Assembly: GCF_020360975.1 (NCBI RefSeq)
Contig: NW_025408669.1
Location: 248,001 to 312,000 of the forward strand
Reading direction: 5' to 3'
DNA length: 64,000 nucleotides
Source of the DNA: Hirsutella rhossiliensis
Lineage: Eukaryota; Ascomycota; Sordariomycetes; Hypocreales; Ophiocordycipitaceae
Shown here: positions 34,283 to 46,900 of the stretch, piece after piece
How the letters are laid out: each line of letters starts with the position of its first letter
Numbering within the stretch: position 1 is the stretch's first letter
Notes under the pieces: model-generated
What the model was told of the DNA's origin: nothing
Database searches by the model: none
Seen by the model: only the letters and a program-made list of their open reading frames with translations
Program-made: the position numbers and the translations under genes

Positions 34283-34767
34283 TGTCGAAGCGTGGCCTGA
34301 TTTCGCAGTTCTCGGAGATATCCCTTAGCAAGAGGGACCAAGGAAGCTGAAAAACACCCGGTGTGGAAGAAGGAAGAAGGAGCTAAAAAGAGGTGCAGAA
34401 AGGAGGGTGGGGGCATAAGGGGAAGCAGAAGTGGCGATAGCTTCCTATAGAGGTGGCGAGAGATAAGACGGATATGCCGGCAACGGCTGGAAAGGAGGGA
34501 AAAAACCGGCAAAAAGCTCGGTAGTCGAAAGGACATTAGTGGCTTCTTTAAGCAGGATCTTCTTTATTAATTGAGATGCTAGAAGGGTATAAAGAGGGGC
34601 GTTAGATAGAGGAAAGAAGGACAATCAAGGCAATACAACAATCACTCCCCTACTGCAATTGCTGCCCCCGCAAGATTCAAACATCTCTGCCCTGCCTATC
34701 CGACCCCTTACTTCTACTTTTACCTTCGTGCATTTTATATGCACTTCTCGCATCTCTCTTCGCGAGA
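34283..34767 (+). repeat. Copia-G 3' LTR
   Basis: 485 bp. It starts TGTCGAAGCG, ends CTTCGCGAGA and is followed by the TSD AATAT. The small antisense reading frame here is not a gene. Confidence 0.9.
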
Positions 34768-34772
34768 AATAT

Positions 34773-37700
34773 ATATACCTAAACTATAGAGTTTATAAAT
34801 ATAAAAAAGTATAAGTATAGTATAAATAATATAACGGTATACTAAAAGATTATTAGTAATATATATAAAGGCTAGAAGCTATATTTAACTAAGGAAGAAT
34901 TAATATAGAAATACTATATAAAAAATATAAAGACGCTAAACGAAAACTCGACCTTTAATATAAAAACGAATAAAATTATAAAGTATAGTATATAATTAAC
35001 TATAAAGTAATATAATATAAACGATATAGCGTCGAGAAATAAGAAATCTTTAATTAGCTATAAGAAATTAGTCTCTTAAGCCCTAATATAATACTACGCG
35101 ACGAAAATATAAAGAAATAATATTAATAATAAATCGAAGAAGAATACCTAAATAAAATAAATAAAGACTAAGTAAAAAACGAGGTATACTATCTATAAAA
35201 GGGCTATAGACTAGCACGATATAATAAGATCTAAGGACCTTATATATAGTAACGGTAAGCTATAATAACTAAATAGTATTAGATATCTAAATCGCGGGAT
35301 ATTATATATATATACTTTTAGACTATAGCGCGATAGGTAATTATATTTTACCTAAAGTTATTAATTATTACTAACTTATATAGAGATATAAGATAGATTT
35401 ATATAAACTTATAAATATTAAAGGAGAGGCCTTTAACTATAATAATAGAATTATTAATATAGAGATTAATTACCTCGATATTAATATCTAGGACTACGAT
35501 AAATAAGTTAACTTTAATATTATAGATATTAGAGAATATAACCTTATATTAAGGCTTCTATAGCTATAGGAGAGTAACCTATTAATTAACTAGAAAACTA
35601 GCTAGCTATATTAGAACGAAGATATAAGTTTCTAGGACTAATAGATTTAGAAGAAAGTAAAATTTTATAATAATTTAGCTACTAAATAAGGTAAAAAGGA
35701 TAACCGTTTAAGTAAATTATTATAGGCTTAAGTAATATAAACGAAAATAGTAACTAAACCGGCGGATATAAAATCGACTAATAAGACCTATATACTAACT
35801 AATATAGCTATATAACCTAGCATTTAATATAAATAGAATAAAGGATATAAATCGAAGATTTAAAGAGTTATTACTACTTTAAGGAAAGACCTTAAATAAA
35901 TTAATAAAGAGCTTAAGTTAAGAGAAACTAGCTTTTAAAAGAAAGACTAAAGCCTATAAAATAGAATAAAGAATATCCCCTAAGAATACTAGAAATATAA
36001 TAAACTCTTTAAGAAAGAACTTAAGATAGGGTTACCTAAATATAGTTAATAGGACTATAAAATTTATCTTAAGGATAGAATAACGCTAACGTTTTATAAG
36101 ATCTATAACTTAAACGAAAAGTAACTATAAACGCTATATAACTACCTTAACGAAAATCTATAAAAGGGATATATATAAACGTTAATATCTAAAGTAAGCT
36201 ATCTAGTTATATTTATTTTAAAGAAAAATAGTAAGCTATAACTAGTTATTAACTATAAACGCTTAAACGATATTATAATAAAGGACTAAATACTATTACC
36301 GCTTATATTAAAACTATAAGATCGACTATATAGTAAAAAATAGTTTATAGCCCTCGACCTTAAAGGCGCCTATAACTTAATATATATAAAAAAGGGATAT
36401 AAATAGATAATAGCCTTTAGAACGAAATTTAGACTATTTAAATATCTAGTAATGCTATTTAAACTTATAAATATACTAGCTACCTTCTAATAGATAATTA
36501 ATAATATCCTATATAAATACTTAGATATCTTTATAGTAGTATACCTAGATAATATCTTAATCTTCTTAGATACCTTAGAAGAATATAAGGAATACGTTTA
36601 TAAGGTACTCTACGTATTTTAGAATATAAAGTTACTAGTTAAATTAAAGAAAAGTAAGTTCTATATATAAGAAGTAAACTTCCTTAAATATACGATCTTA
36701 CTAAGAGAGATATAAATATAATAAGATAAGATTAACTTAGTTAAAGAATAGCTAACGCTAAAGAACGTTAAGGACGTATAAAGTTTTTTAGGATTTATAA
36801 ATTACTATTAACGATTTATTAAAGATTTCGGAAAGATTATAATACTACTATATAACTTAATAAAGAAGGAAAAAGAATTTATATAGGACGATAAAGCTAA
36901 TAAAGCTTTTAAATATATTAAGACTACGATTATATAAGAACTAGTCGTAACTACCTTTAATCTAAAATAATAAATCGAACTTAAAACCGATATATTAAAC
37001 TTTGCTCTAAGAGTATAAATCGGATAAAAAGATAATAAAGGAAAACTATAACCGATTATATTTTATTTAAAGAAGCTATATAGCGTAGAACTTAATTACC
37101 TTATTTATAATAAAGAATTCCTTATAATTATTTAAGCTTTTAAGGAGTTTTAATACTACCTTCTTAAAAGTAAATATAAAGTTAAGGTCTATATAGATTA
37201 TAAGAATATCTTATACTTTATAATAATATAATAGTTAAATAGACGATAGATCTAATAAGCTAAATACTTATTAGAATTTAACTATAAAATAATTTATAGA
37301 AAAGGAATAGAAAACGGTCGAGCTAATACCTTTAGTCGACGAAGTAACTATAATATAGCAGTACCTATAGTAAAAGGATAGCTCCTAGAAATTAACGAAA
37401 ACGGGAACTACTAGTAATAATAGCTAAATATAATATTTAGAGTATAACCTAATAACTTAATATACTAAGAGATCTTAAAATAGATAAAAGAATATAAAGT
37501 ACTAAACGAATATAATATAGGATATTTAGAAGTTTTAATATATAAAAATAAAATCTAGATATTACTAGAATTATAAGATAAAGTTATATAAGATATATAT
37601 AAATATTTAATATATAGATACTAAGGAATCTAAAGAATAATAAAACGGATTAAATAATAATATAACTTCCTATAGCTTTAGGAAGTAGTATAAAAAGTTA

Positions 37701-38850
37701 TTAAAGAATATAAACTTTATATATAAAGTAAAGCTAAATAATATAGACTATATAGAGAATTATAACCGCTACTAGTACTAGAGAAACTATAGGATTCGAT
37801 AGTATTTAAGTATATTATAAAGCTACTACTATTAAAAGAACTTATAACTAATATTAAATATAATAGTATATTCGTTATTACCGATAGGCTAATAAAGTAT
37901 AGGTACTTCTTACTATATAAAGAAGTAAGTAATATAGAAGAGCTAGTATATATATTCCTAAGAACTATTATTAGTAATTATAGACTACTAAATAAGATTA
38001 TCTTTAATAAAGGAAGTATATTTATAGCTAAGTTTTAGTAAGCTCTTATAGTATAATTAAGGACGAAATATAAGCTTAGTATAGCTTATTACCTATAAAT
38101 AAATAGATAAATAGAACGACTTAACTAAACGCTTAAATAATATTTATAATACTATATTAGCTACGAATAAAATAATTAAGTTAAATAGCTACTAATAGCG
38201 TAACTAGCTTATAATAGCTTAGTTATAGAAATAACTAAGCTCTTATTAGTATACGCTAATTATAGATATAACCTAGAAGTATTTAAGGTTACTTAATAAG
38301 GACTATAAGTAGAACGAGTAATACTATAAGTAGATTAGCTATAAAAATTATATAAAGAAATATAATAAGAACTTTAATTTATTAAAGAACGAATATCTAC
38401 TTACTATAATTAGAAAAGATTATAAGGACTAATCTTTTAAAAGGGAGATATAGTCTACCTTATACGACGAAATATTAAAATAAAACGACTAAGTAATAAA
38501 TTAGATTTTAAGAAACTTAGACTATTTAAGGTTAAGAAAACTATTTTAAAAGTTAACTATAAACTTTCGCTACTAACGATAATATAGATATACCTAATAT
38601 TTTATATCTTATTATTAGAACTAGTACTACGAAACGCTAAACTATAAGAAAAAATCGAAGTTAACGATAATTAAGAATATAAAGTAAAATAAATACTAAA
38701 TATAAGAAAATAAGATTAGTAATAGGAATACCTTATTAAGTAGAAGGGATATAGACTAAAGGAAAATACCTAGGAACTACTTAAGTACTTAACCTACTAT
38801 AGTTCTTTACTTTAATAGTTCTACTAGTAAAATCTACCCTAGGTATTATA
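34773..38850 (+). pseudogene. Gypsy-A pol: protease, RT, RNase H, integrase, chromodomain
   Basis: Protease has L-D-Y-S-A-I-G-N at 35318-35341. RT is about 36050-36780, where Y-L-D-N at 36542-36553 shows the second catalytic Asp changed to Asn (TpG to TpA). RNase H is about 36960-37260. Integrase is about 37380-38480 with I-T-D-R near 37875. A chromodomain lies at about 38674-38800, ending E-Y-L-I-K and K-G-Y (Trp codons are TAG). Stops are dense but there is no sign of large deletion. Compared with Gypsy-B it keeps about 0.65-0.7 kb of RT/RNase H that the sister has lost. Confidence 0.85.
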
Positions 38851-39543
38851 AAATCGCCTAATAAACTAATAGCATTCTAATTAATTATATTAAATCTACT
38901 TATAAACTAAACATCGACTACTACTTTAGATTCTTAGCGCTTAGCCTTATTAAGGTTATCTAAGGAATAAAGGCCTTAATAAACTATCTTAGTGCCCTTT
39001 ATCTTTAGCTAGCGCTTTTAACGGTAAAGCCGCGCTAAACGGGCTAAGGCTTTATTTAGGTTAGCTTAAGCTTTTAATATTCGCTCCTTAGTAATTTCTT
39101 TTTCTTTATTTAATCGATCGGACTCTAGATTTATTTAGGATACTAGGAAATATATTAGCTATAAATAATAGGTAGGATAACGAAGTTACCTATAAGAGCT
39201 AATCGCTATACCCGACGTATTATAAGAACGACCTAGCCGTATATATTCGGTATACTTAGAAGATTTCTCTAGTATTTTATAGCGGAAGCCGCGTAACGAA
39301 TAAAAAGAATATAGTATAACGTTAAAACTAAGACGATTAATAGACTTAGCTAAATAAATACGCTTAAGGGTCTTATAAGAACGATCCTTCGATATACGAC
39401 TAGATATACTATTAGTAGTATATCCTAAGGGATAGAAAGGACGAAACGGGGAATATATATACGCGCGATAAGGGTATATTTATATATAGCGGCTAAGGTA
39501 GTAATAGGTCTTACGCATAAAACTAAAAGGAGGGGAGATATCG
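38851..39543 (+). other. Gypsy-A 3' untranslated region
   Basis: About 690 bp after the chromodomain with no convincing coding frame, collinear with 57461-58188 of Gypsy-B. It ends with the polypurine tract at 39525-39538 (AAAAGGAGGGGAGA). Confidence 0.65.
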
Positions 39544-40013
39544 TATTACGACTATAGTTAGCGGGCTATAAGAGAGCCGGCTATATTTATATAATAAGGC
39601 GGCTTAGAATAATAGTTAGGACGAGAAGTTACTTAGGCTTAGCTTACCTAGAGCGTACGTAAGCTAAGTAAGCCTTATATCGATAGATTATTACTTAGGA
39701 GTATAGCTTACGATTAAGCTATAGTAAGCTATAAAGGGGATTATAGCTAGGACTGTAATTTAAGGATAGTCTCTATAAGTATATATAGCTACCTACTTTT
39801 ACTCCTTTAGATAAATAGCTCTCTAGCTTTTAATATAGATCTTTATTATAATTCTATCTTTAATTTTAATTACCTAGTTATAGTTTACGGTCTACGACCT
39901 CTAACTTATTACTAACGTAATATATATATTATTGCTTAGACCACGCTATATTATATCTACTAATATAAACCCCTTAATAGGTTTATCCCTTAAGAATAAT
40001 ACCGGTCGTTATA
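39544..40013 (+). repeat. Gypsy-A 3' LTR
   Basis: 470 bp, same length as the 5' LTR, followed by the TSD GGTAA. Confidence 0.9.
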
Positions 40014-40018
40014 GGTAA

Positions 40019-40620
40019 GGGGTATACCGCGTTCTTAATACCTCTTATTAAGATTTTAATTATTACGCTAAGGCTAAAGCTTATAGCCTATTATTTATCG
40101 ATAGCTTTATAGAGAAAGTTATATATATCGACGATATACTCTTCTTAGCGGGCCTTATTCCTAGTAAATCCGTTTATCTTTTTAACGCCTTTATATATTA
40201 TCCGAGCGTTTTTAAGGGTAATATCCTACTATTTAATAGGGCCCGTTAGTATTAGGTGCTAACGATCTTTATAGATATACTAAGGAGGTTACTTTTACTT
40301 ATAAACGTCTCGTTAGTCTTAGTCTATAAACCTTTCCTTATTTTTAGCGTAGAAGCGCTCTTCGCTGCCTTTTACTTTAACTTCGCCGTAGTAAGTAGGC
40401 AAAATAAAGCTCTTACTCTTAAATAGTAGTACGCTAAAGAAGATAGCGGCATTCTTAAGGAGGTCTATAGCTAGGCCTAGGATGCTATTTAGGTTCGCCG
40501 CTATATCTTAGGAAAGGGTAAAGTAAGCGAAAGAAAGGGAGAAAATAAGATTAAATAGTTAAGGTAAGTAGTTCTAAGTTATAACGCTAAGAGGCTAAGA
40601 GGGTATTATATATATATATA
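40019..40620 (+). pseudogene. candidate antisense ORF in Gypsy-E, second part
   Basis: In phase with the frame at 19441-20484 once Gypsy-A and one GGTAA are removed. About 200 codons with only six or seven TAG/TAA stops, fewer than expected for such AT-rich DNA, and with varied composition (for example Y-I-D-D-I-L-F-L-A-G-L-I-P, A-L-F-A-A-F-Y-F-N-F-A). The frame is on the strand opposite to Gypsy-E pol. I do not recognise the family; the Y-I-D-D string alone is not evidence of RT. It fades into a low-complexity TA run near 40610. Confidence 0.5.
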
Positions 40621-41114
40621 AGAGTTATATTAGTAGAGGGGATTATTATAAGTTAGGAAGTATATAGAGTATATATATATATATATATAAAAGGAAGAAG
40701 AAGGAAGGAAGAAGGAGGGTATAGTAAGAGGAATAAATAGTTATTAAAGCGCGCGGTTATTAGTTACTTTAGCCGGCCTCTATAGTAGTAAGGTCTTAGG
40801 CGTATTTAGGGGTTACGCTTAAATAGCTTCTTTTACTAGTTATCGATTAGTAAGCTATCTAATCTCTGCCCTTTTCTTCTCCTCTTTACTCTTTTTATTC
40901 CTCTTCTTCCTCTTTTCTCCTCTATCTTTTTTATTTCTCTAGACCGCTACCTCTTATCTTCTCCTTTTACGACTACCTCTTCTTCCTTATTATATCTTAT
41001 AAGACTACTAAACTTAAAACTAAAGAGCTACTAGATAATATTAACCTCTCTTTAACTACTCTTCTATAACCTTCCCTTATTACTACTACTCTTCTTACTT
41101 AGAATTATCGTACT
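40621..41114. other. low-complexity spacer with (TA)n
   Basis: Contains (TA)n at about 40610-40620 and 40671-40688, an A/G-rich run and then a pyrimidine-rich (C/T) run to about 41000. No coding sign. It could be an intron or the spacer between two antisense ORFs. Confidence 0.5.
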
Positions 41115-42350
41115 AAGGTCTTTCCTCTTTATATAGAGTACTTTTAAGTAATAACTATCTAACTTATTTAATCTTACTTAGCTTATTCTAACTATCTTCT
41201 TTTATAGATCTATAGTTACTTTAAGGCCTAGGTCTATAATAGAAATAATATCGGTTACTAAGGGTTTCTAATTTATATAGAAATTGCCTTTTAGTTATAG
41301 GTTCCGTTAAAAGCTCCCTATATCGTTAAGATTAAAGCGCGCGGTCGCTCTCCTCTCTCTTACTTTCTTAAGAGCACGCTAGGTCAGTATAATTAAATCG
41401 TCTTCTATACCCTTTATTATAGATATCGGCTAGTAACCTATATCCTTATAGAAATCGCTTATCCGCGCGGATACTTCTTTTCTTAGCTTAGTTTAAGGCG
41501 GTAAGAATACTCTTAAGTAGTCTTAATTACTTTATATAAAACTTATAATCCTTGCCTTTATTAAGGGTATATTTAAACTTATTAGATAACTATAACTTCC
41601 GCTTATAAGTATATTATATTTCCTTTTTATAAGTATATTTCTCTTTTAGGTACTACTAGCTATTCCTACGCTAACTACGTTTAGGATTCGACTAAGGCGC
41701 TTATTTACGAATAGCGGCACTTCCCTAGATACTATAGGGCTACTTACGACCCTAATAGATTTACTAACTATATATATAGTTATAATTTCTATACTAACCT
41801 TAAGACTAATAAATTTAACGATAAGTATATTAGTAATAAGACCGCCCTTTATCTTCTTTATAATATCCTTAATCCTTTTAGTCCTACTAAGGATTTAAAG
41901 AAAGGGGAGGAAATTAACCTTACGCTTATTTTACCTAAAAAGAGATTATATAAGTTTAACGAGCTCTCTCTTAAGTAATAATTAAATAGTTTTTAAGTTT
42001 ACTTTATAGTAGTCTATAATAGGTTTACCGGGAGTAAGTAGCCTTATTTAATTACTATCTTTAGTAGTAAAAGTTTTTCTCTCAAGGTTATATACGTTTA
42101 ATTTAGTAAGTCGAAAATATATTAAAATTTATCTTATAGGCGCGTTTATTTTCGCTATAATAGGTCTCCCCCTTTATAATAAAAAATAAATATTCCTATT
42201 TATAAAGTAAAAATTCCTATTCTTAAGGGAGGTAGGTAGTAAGAATATTTATTTTCTTACTTTATTATTTAATTATATCTTTATTCGTCTTCTTTAAGGT
42301 AGTAAAGGGTAGGTTATTATTAAGGAAAGGTAAGAAATATTATCTTTATC
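41115..42350 (+). pseudogene. second candidate antisense ORF in Gypsy-E
   Basis: A plus frame (codons starting at 41115) is readable for about 410 codons with TAG/TAA only. It includes ordered stretches such as K-A-L-I-Y-E and R-H-F-P-R-Y-Y-R-A-T-Y-D-P-N-R-F-T (near 41695-41765) and L-I-L-P-K-K-R-L-Y-K-F-N-E-L. It lies after the end of pol, on the opposite strand, in a different frame from the first candidate, so it is a second ORF or a second exon. Parts of the minus strand also look open. Function unknown. Confidence 0.45.
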
Positions 42351-42850
42351 TACTTAAGGAGCTTTAAGTAGAAAATTTAAAATAGTAAGGTAGTAGGTAA
42401 GGCGCTCGTAAATATCTTAGCTACTATAGTTATCCTTTAATTAGATAGTTAAACGGTGCCCTAGTTACTAGTTAGGTTCTAGCGTGCTTCTTACGATAGT
42501 TATAGATTTTTATCTTTACCGCCTTTTCCTCCCTACCTCCTTTTTACCTCCTCCTTTTCTTATTAAATTAGTATCTTTAAGGCTCTTATATAGAGATCCT
42601 TTTTTACTTTACTAAGTTATAGTAGCTAAACCTCGATCGTATACCTTAGGCCTTTCTTAGGTATCTATAGTTGCTTTTCTTCCTTTTCCTAGCTTTAATC
42701 CTTCTAAGGTTCGTTAAGGAGTTATTATAACTATAGCACTATTTAATCTAAGGCTTCTCTACTTAGTAGGAGTAGTAAATTATCTACTTCGTCCGTTATT
42801 TCTTCCTTCCTCCTCTTATTAAGAGTAATCTTATCCTAAAGTAACTAGTC

Positions 42851-45800
42851 GTCCTTAGTAAAGTACTACTAACCTTTCTTATCCTTTTTAAACTTCTTTA
42901 AATACTCTCTTAGGATTATCTTATTAAGTACGATTCTATCTAAAGTCTTAATCTTATACGCCTTAGACTACTTTAAGCGCGATACTACTTAAAAGGGACC
43001 GTTCTACCTTATTTAATACTTAGCTTACCTTCCTAGATTATTTAATTATCTTACGTCGAATAGTAAGATAAGGTCTCTAGGTTATAGGCTTTCTTTCCTT
43101 ATTATATACTTATTAGCTTTATCCGTCCTCTTTACTAATTAATTTTAATATCTTATTACTCTTTTCTTAGCTTCTTTTATATCTTTTTCTTTCCTTTTTA
43201 AAACTTATACTTATACTTTAAATAATTCTTCTCTTATCTTTACTTCGTCTTAGTTAATTAGTCGCTAAGTTAAGTATTTTATCTTAAGAGGTAGTACCGG
43301 TTTTTATCTATATAGTAGGTAGAAAGCTAATATTCTATAAGACTCTCTAACTACTATTCGGTTTATAAAGATTACTTAGTTAAGGTATTTAATCTACTTA
43401 CCCTTTTTCTCTACTATTTTTATAAGTACTATTATTAACCTTTAGTGCCCTTATTTTACTACTACGTTTACCTTTAGATTATATACTTAAGTTTAAATAA
43501 CTTTAACGCTTATATCCTCTAGGATATACTTAAAGTCTTTCTTTATTTTAAGCCCTCTATCGATTATAGTATATAGTATTACGCTATACCTATAAATAAT
43601 AAAGAGTATAAATTTAGTTATAGCTCCTATAGTAATTTCCTTAACTAGGGTTACTTCTACCTATCTAATAAGGTCGTCTTATACTTCTATAAGGTATAAA
43701 TACCTATAATTAGATAGTATATACTAGCTATCGAAGTAAATCTTACTTATAGGGTAGCTAGGCACGGTCGCGGTTATAACTTCCTAGGGTTTCTTAGTCG
43801 TAAAGTATTAGTATTCTTTATAGGAAGAGATTACGCTATAAATATCGTTTTAAAGGCTAGCCTATTAATACCTATTCTTTATAAACGTATATATAACTTA
43901 TTATCCTTTATATCCTATTTACGCGTAGTACTTTACGATAATCCTTTTCTATTCTTTTAGGTCATCTACGACTAGTATAGGTCCCCTTTCTTCCTTCTTA
44001 GGGAGTCGCTAAAGCTTTTAATCTTTAACGTAGAAATTTAAACTCTTTAAACGTAGCTTCCTATAGTCTTATTTAAAAAGGCCCTTCGGCCGTTTTAACG
44101 TTTAAAGGAAGTCCGTAATTATCCTTAATTCCTTTAAGTAGTCCCCTTATAGCTTAGTCCCTTATACTACGTTTAAGTAAAAGTCTATAAATTCTTTAAT
44201 ATCGCTTTTTATTTCCCTATTTAATATATTAAAAGGTCCTTTAGGCTTTCTTAGGAGTTTATCGGCTACGCTATTCTTCTTACCTTCGACGTATCGTATA
44301 GTAAAGTTAAAGAGGAAAATATAGCTTATCTAGTAAGTTACTATAGCTCTAGGGACGTCTTTAAGGGCACCTTTTAGTTAATCGACTAAGACCTATACGT
44401 TAGTTTCTAGGATAAAATATATACTATATAGGTATATTCTTAGTCTCTTAAGCGCACTTAATATAGCCCTATACTCCCTCTTTATTATATTATATTTAGT
44501 TTCTACTAGTAACTACGTTTTACTTTTAAACCTTATAGGGCGCCTCTTTCTATTAACGATTTATATTAAGACTGCCCCCTAGCTAAGTAGACTAGTATTA
44601 TATATTAAAATAATATCTCCTTTTCTTAGGCCGACCTTAAGGGATACTAAAAAGACTAAATTAGTAATAGCTTCTTTAAGGGTAGCTATTACTTTTACTT
44701 ATTCGTCTCCTTATTCCTAATAAACTTCTTTCTTTAGTAGGTCTATAAGGGGTTTTACTAAGATAGCGAACTATCTAATCTAGATTTAATAGTATCCTAT
44801 AATACTAAGGAAAGCTTTAATATATATTATATTAAGGCATCTTATTTATTCCTTAATTTTAATAACTTTAGCTTCTATAAGGCACCTTTTATTTATTCTA
44901 TAGATATAACTAATAACTTTAGTTACTTACTAATAGAATTTCGATTTAGCCCTTATAATTATATAACTAAAGAGTTCGACGTTAACTAAGACTTTATCGA
45001 GGTTAATAAGGTATTTAAAGATAAATCTCCTTACTCTTAGCGCTACCTCTTTATTATTATACGTTATATCGGGCCCCTTAATACCTATATTATTAAGGAA
45101 ATTCCTATAGATATTTAGTATAAGGTCTTATAGGATTCTTTATATTATCCTTATAAATTAGCCGACTAAGTTTATAGCCCCTTAAGGGAGTATATATATA
45201 CGTAAGAGGCTAATAAGTATCGCGAATATCGTTAAGTTATAGCTTTTAATATTAAGAGGGATCTAATTATAGCCTAAAAAAAGGTCTAGGTAGGAAAGGA
45301 TCTTATATATCGAGAAGTAGTCGCTAAACTTATCTATATTTAGCGGTAGGTTTATATCTCTTATTATAACGGTATTTATATATATAGCGGAATTAATTAA
45401 GTATAGTCCTTTATCTTTCTTTACTACTAGAAAAAAAGGGTTCCTATAGGGCCTATACCCTTTTTTAAGGACTCCTATTTCTAGTTTAATTTTAAGGATA
45501 TTAATAACTTTCTACTTTATCGCTTTTAGGATTAGGATTAAAGCTACTTACTATACCTTATATTCTATTATCTTAATAACCTATAAGGGGGCTATAGCTA
45601 GGTCGACTTTACCTCTTTCTATAAAGTCCTAGGATAACGCTACTTCCTTATTAAATAAAATACTATTAAAGATCTGGATTTCTACCTTTATAAGAAAGCC
45701 CTTAAATTATTTATAAATTGCTTTAAGTCTTTCTTATATTAGCCGCTTTCCTTTTTATATACTTAAGAATTTTCCTATTAAGTGTTCTAGGTAGGGTCTA

Positions 45801-46900
45801 GGCTATATCTTATTTTTAACGGTATTTTATTTAGTTTTCTTTTAGTTAGGGTCCCCTTTTAGCGTCGAGCCGTCTAATAAAGCATCGTTAATAGGGTTAA
45901 TCTTATTTACTTTTCTTTTAAAGAGAGTATTAACTCTTAGATTATATAATCTAATAGGTCGTTTCCTCCTTATCTTAACTTTAACCTTTTAGATCTTTCT
46001 AAACTTCTTTCTAGCTCTAATAATATTTTTCTTAAATTCTCCTATAGCCTCTATAACTATAACTTTAATAATCTCTTTTACTATCTTAGATCTAATAGCT
46101 AGAATCGCTTTATCTCCTTTATCTATAATTAATTGCTATTATACTAGTGCTATTAAGGGCTCGTTTACGCTAGTATAGACTAGGTTAAGGACTTAGTTAG
46201 CGCCCCCTTTATAACTAAGGATCTTGCCTCCTAGTAAGAGAATCTCGGCTATTAGGGTATCTATAAGGGGTTCTCTCTATAATTATTAGGTAGCTCCTAG
46301 GTTATCTTCTTTAACTTTTATTACTAAAGCCTAAAAAGAATTTCTTAGGAGCTAGGTAGCTATTTCCTATATAGTCTCCTCGAGCTTTAGTCTTTTATAT
46401 ATATCTTTATTAACTATTAAGGTTATAGTTTAAAAGGATTTTACTATATCGACCTTATTTAAAAGCTTTTATTTAATAGCTCCTACCGCTAGTATAACTA
46501 CCTAGATAGTGCCGATTTAATATTTAACCTATATATCGCCGTTCCTTAGGGAATAATTAAATAATATATACCCGGCTCTAATAAATAGTATGCCTAGGAT
46601 AAAGGGGACTAAGACTCCGTCTAGCGTAATATAAAAATAGATTAGTATCTAAGCTATACTTAGATAGAGATTAGTCTCTACCTCCCTAACTATATCTATA
46701 AGGGACCTAGTATACGCCGTTATTAATACTCTTATTAGTAGGATTTTAAGCCTATATACGTTTATATATCTTTTAGTAATAAGGTTTCCTTTAAACCTAG
46801 TATCGATTAAGGCGCTTAGAACTTTAGCTTTCTAGCTATAAGCTATAAATATAAGGTAGGTCTTATATATACTTAAGCGAGCGGAAAGGTATAAGGACCG
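42851..46900 (-). pseudogene. Gypsy-E pol: protease, RT, RNase H, integrase
   Basis: On the minus strand the protease L-I-D-T-x-x-x-G-N-L-I lies near 46810-46775. RT starts near 45440 with P-F-F-L-V-V-K-K and I-R-D-x-N-L-P. The catalytic box is F-L-N-N-I-G-I-K-G-P at about 45100-45071, where relatives have two Asp, so both are now Asn. RNase H is about 44640-44280 (R-R-P-I-R-F, E-T-K-Y-N, S-V-A-D-K-L-L-R-K-P). Integrase is about 43900-42850 and ends with G-P-F-x-V-V-S-R-L-K-x-S-K-A-Y-K. No chromodomain is seen after it, unlike Gypsy-A and Gypsy-C. RIP stops throughout. Confidence 0.8.

Larger units (their letters stand above)
23073..34767 (+). mobile_element. Copia-G: youngest Copia, moderately RIP-mutated, split by Gypsy-C
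   Basis: LTRs are 23073-23543 and 34283-34767, TSD AATAT (23068-23072 and 34768-34772). Removing Gypsy-C and one ACAGG leaves a 6.28-kb element. The LTR ends TATCGCGAAG and CTTCGCGAGA form a 9-of-10 inverted pair. The layout is primer-binding site, single gag-pol ORF, short 3' region ending in a GGGG-containing purine run, and LTR. CpA and TpG are common compared with the flanks but many Gln/Trp codons are TAG/TAA, so it was exposed to RIP less than its host Gypsy-A. The composition change at both ends is abrupt. Confidence 0.92.
20485..40013 (+). mobile_element. Gypsy-A: RIP-mutated chromodomain Ty3/gypsy (chromovirus)
   Basis: Has 470-bp LTRs at both ends (20485-20954 and 39544-40013) and TSD GGTAA (20480-20484 and 40014-40018). 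It is split by Copia-G at 23072/34768; the uninterrupted sister Gypsy-B shows the empty site near 54083. On the plus strand the order is gag with a CCHC knuckle, protease, RT, RNase H, integrase and a C-terminal chromodomain, then a 3' untranslated stretch and the polypurine tract AAAAGGAGGGGAGA (39525-39538). Chromodomain gypsy elements are known to favour heterochromatin. Confidence 0.9.

Noticed and set aside
40060..40160. Y-I-D-D string in the antisense ORF as a second RT
   Set aside because: No other RT motifs are found around it; four residues are not enough.
40601..40690. (TA)n runs as possible regulatory or origin sequence
   Set aside because: Short, common in RIPed DNA, no other support.
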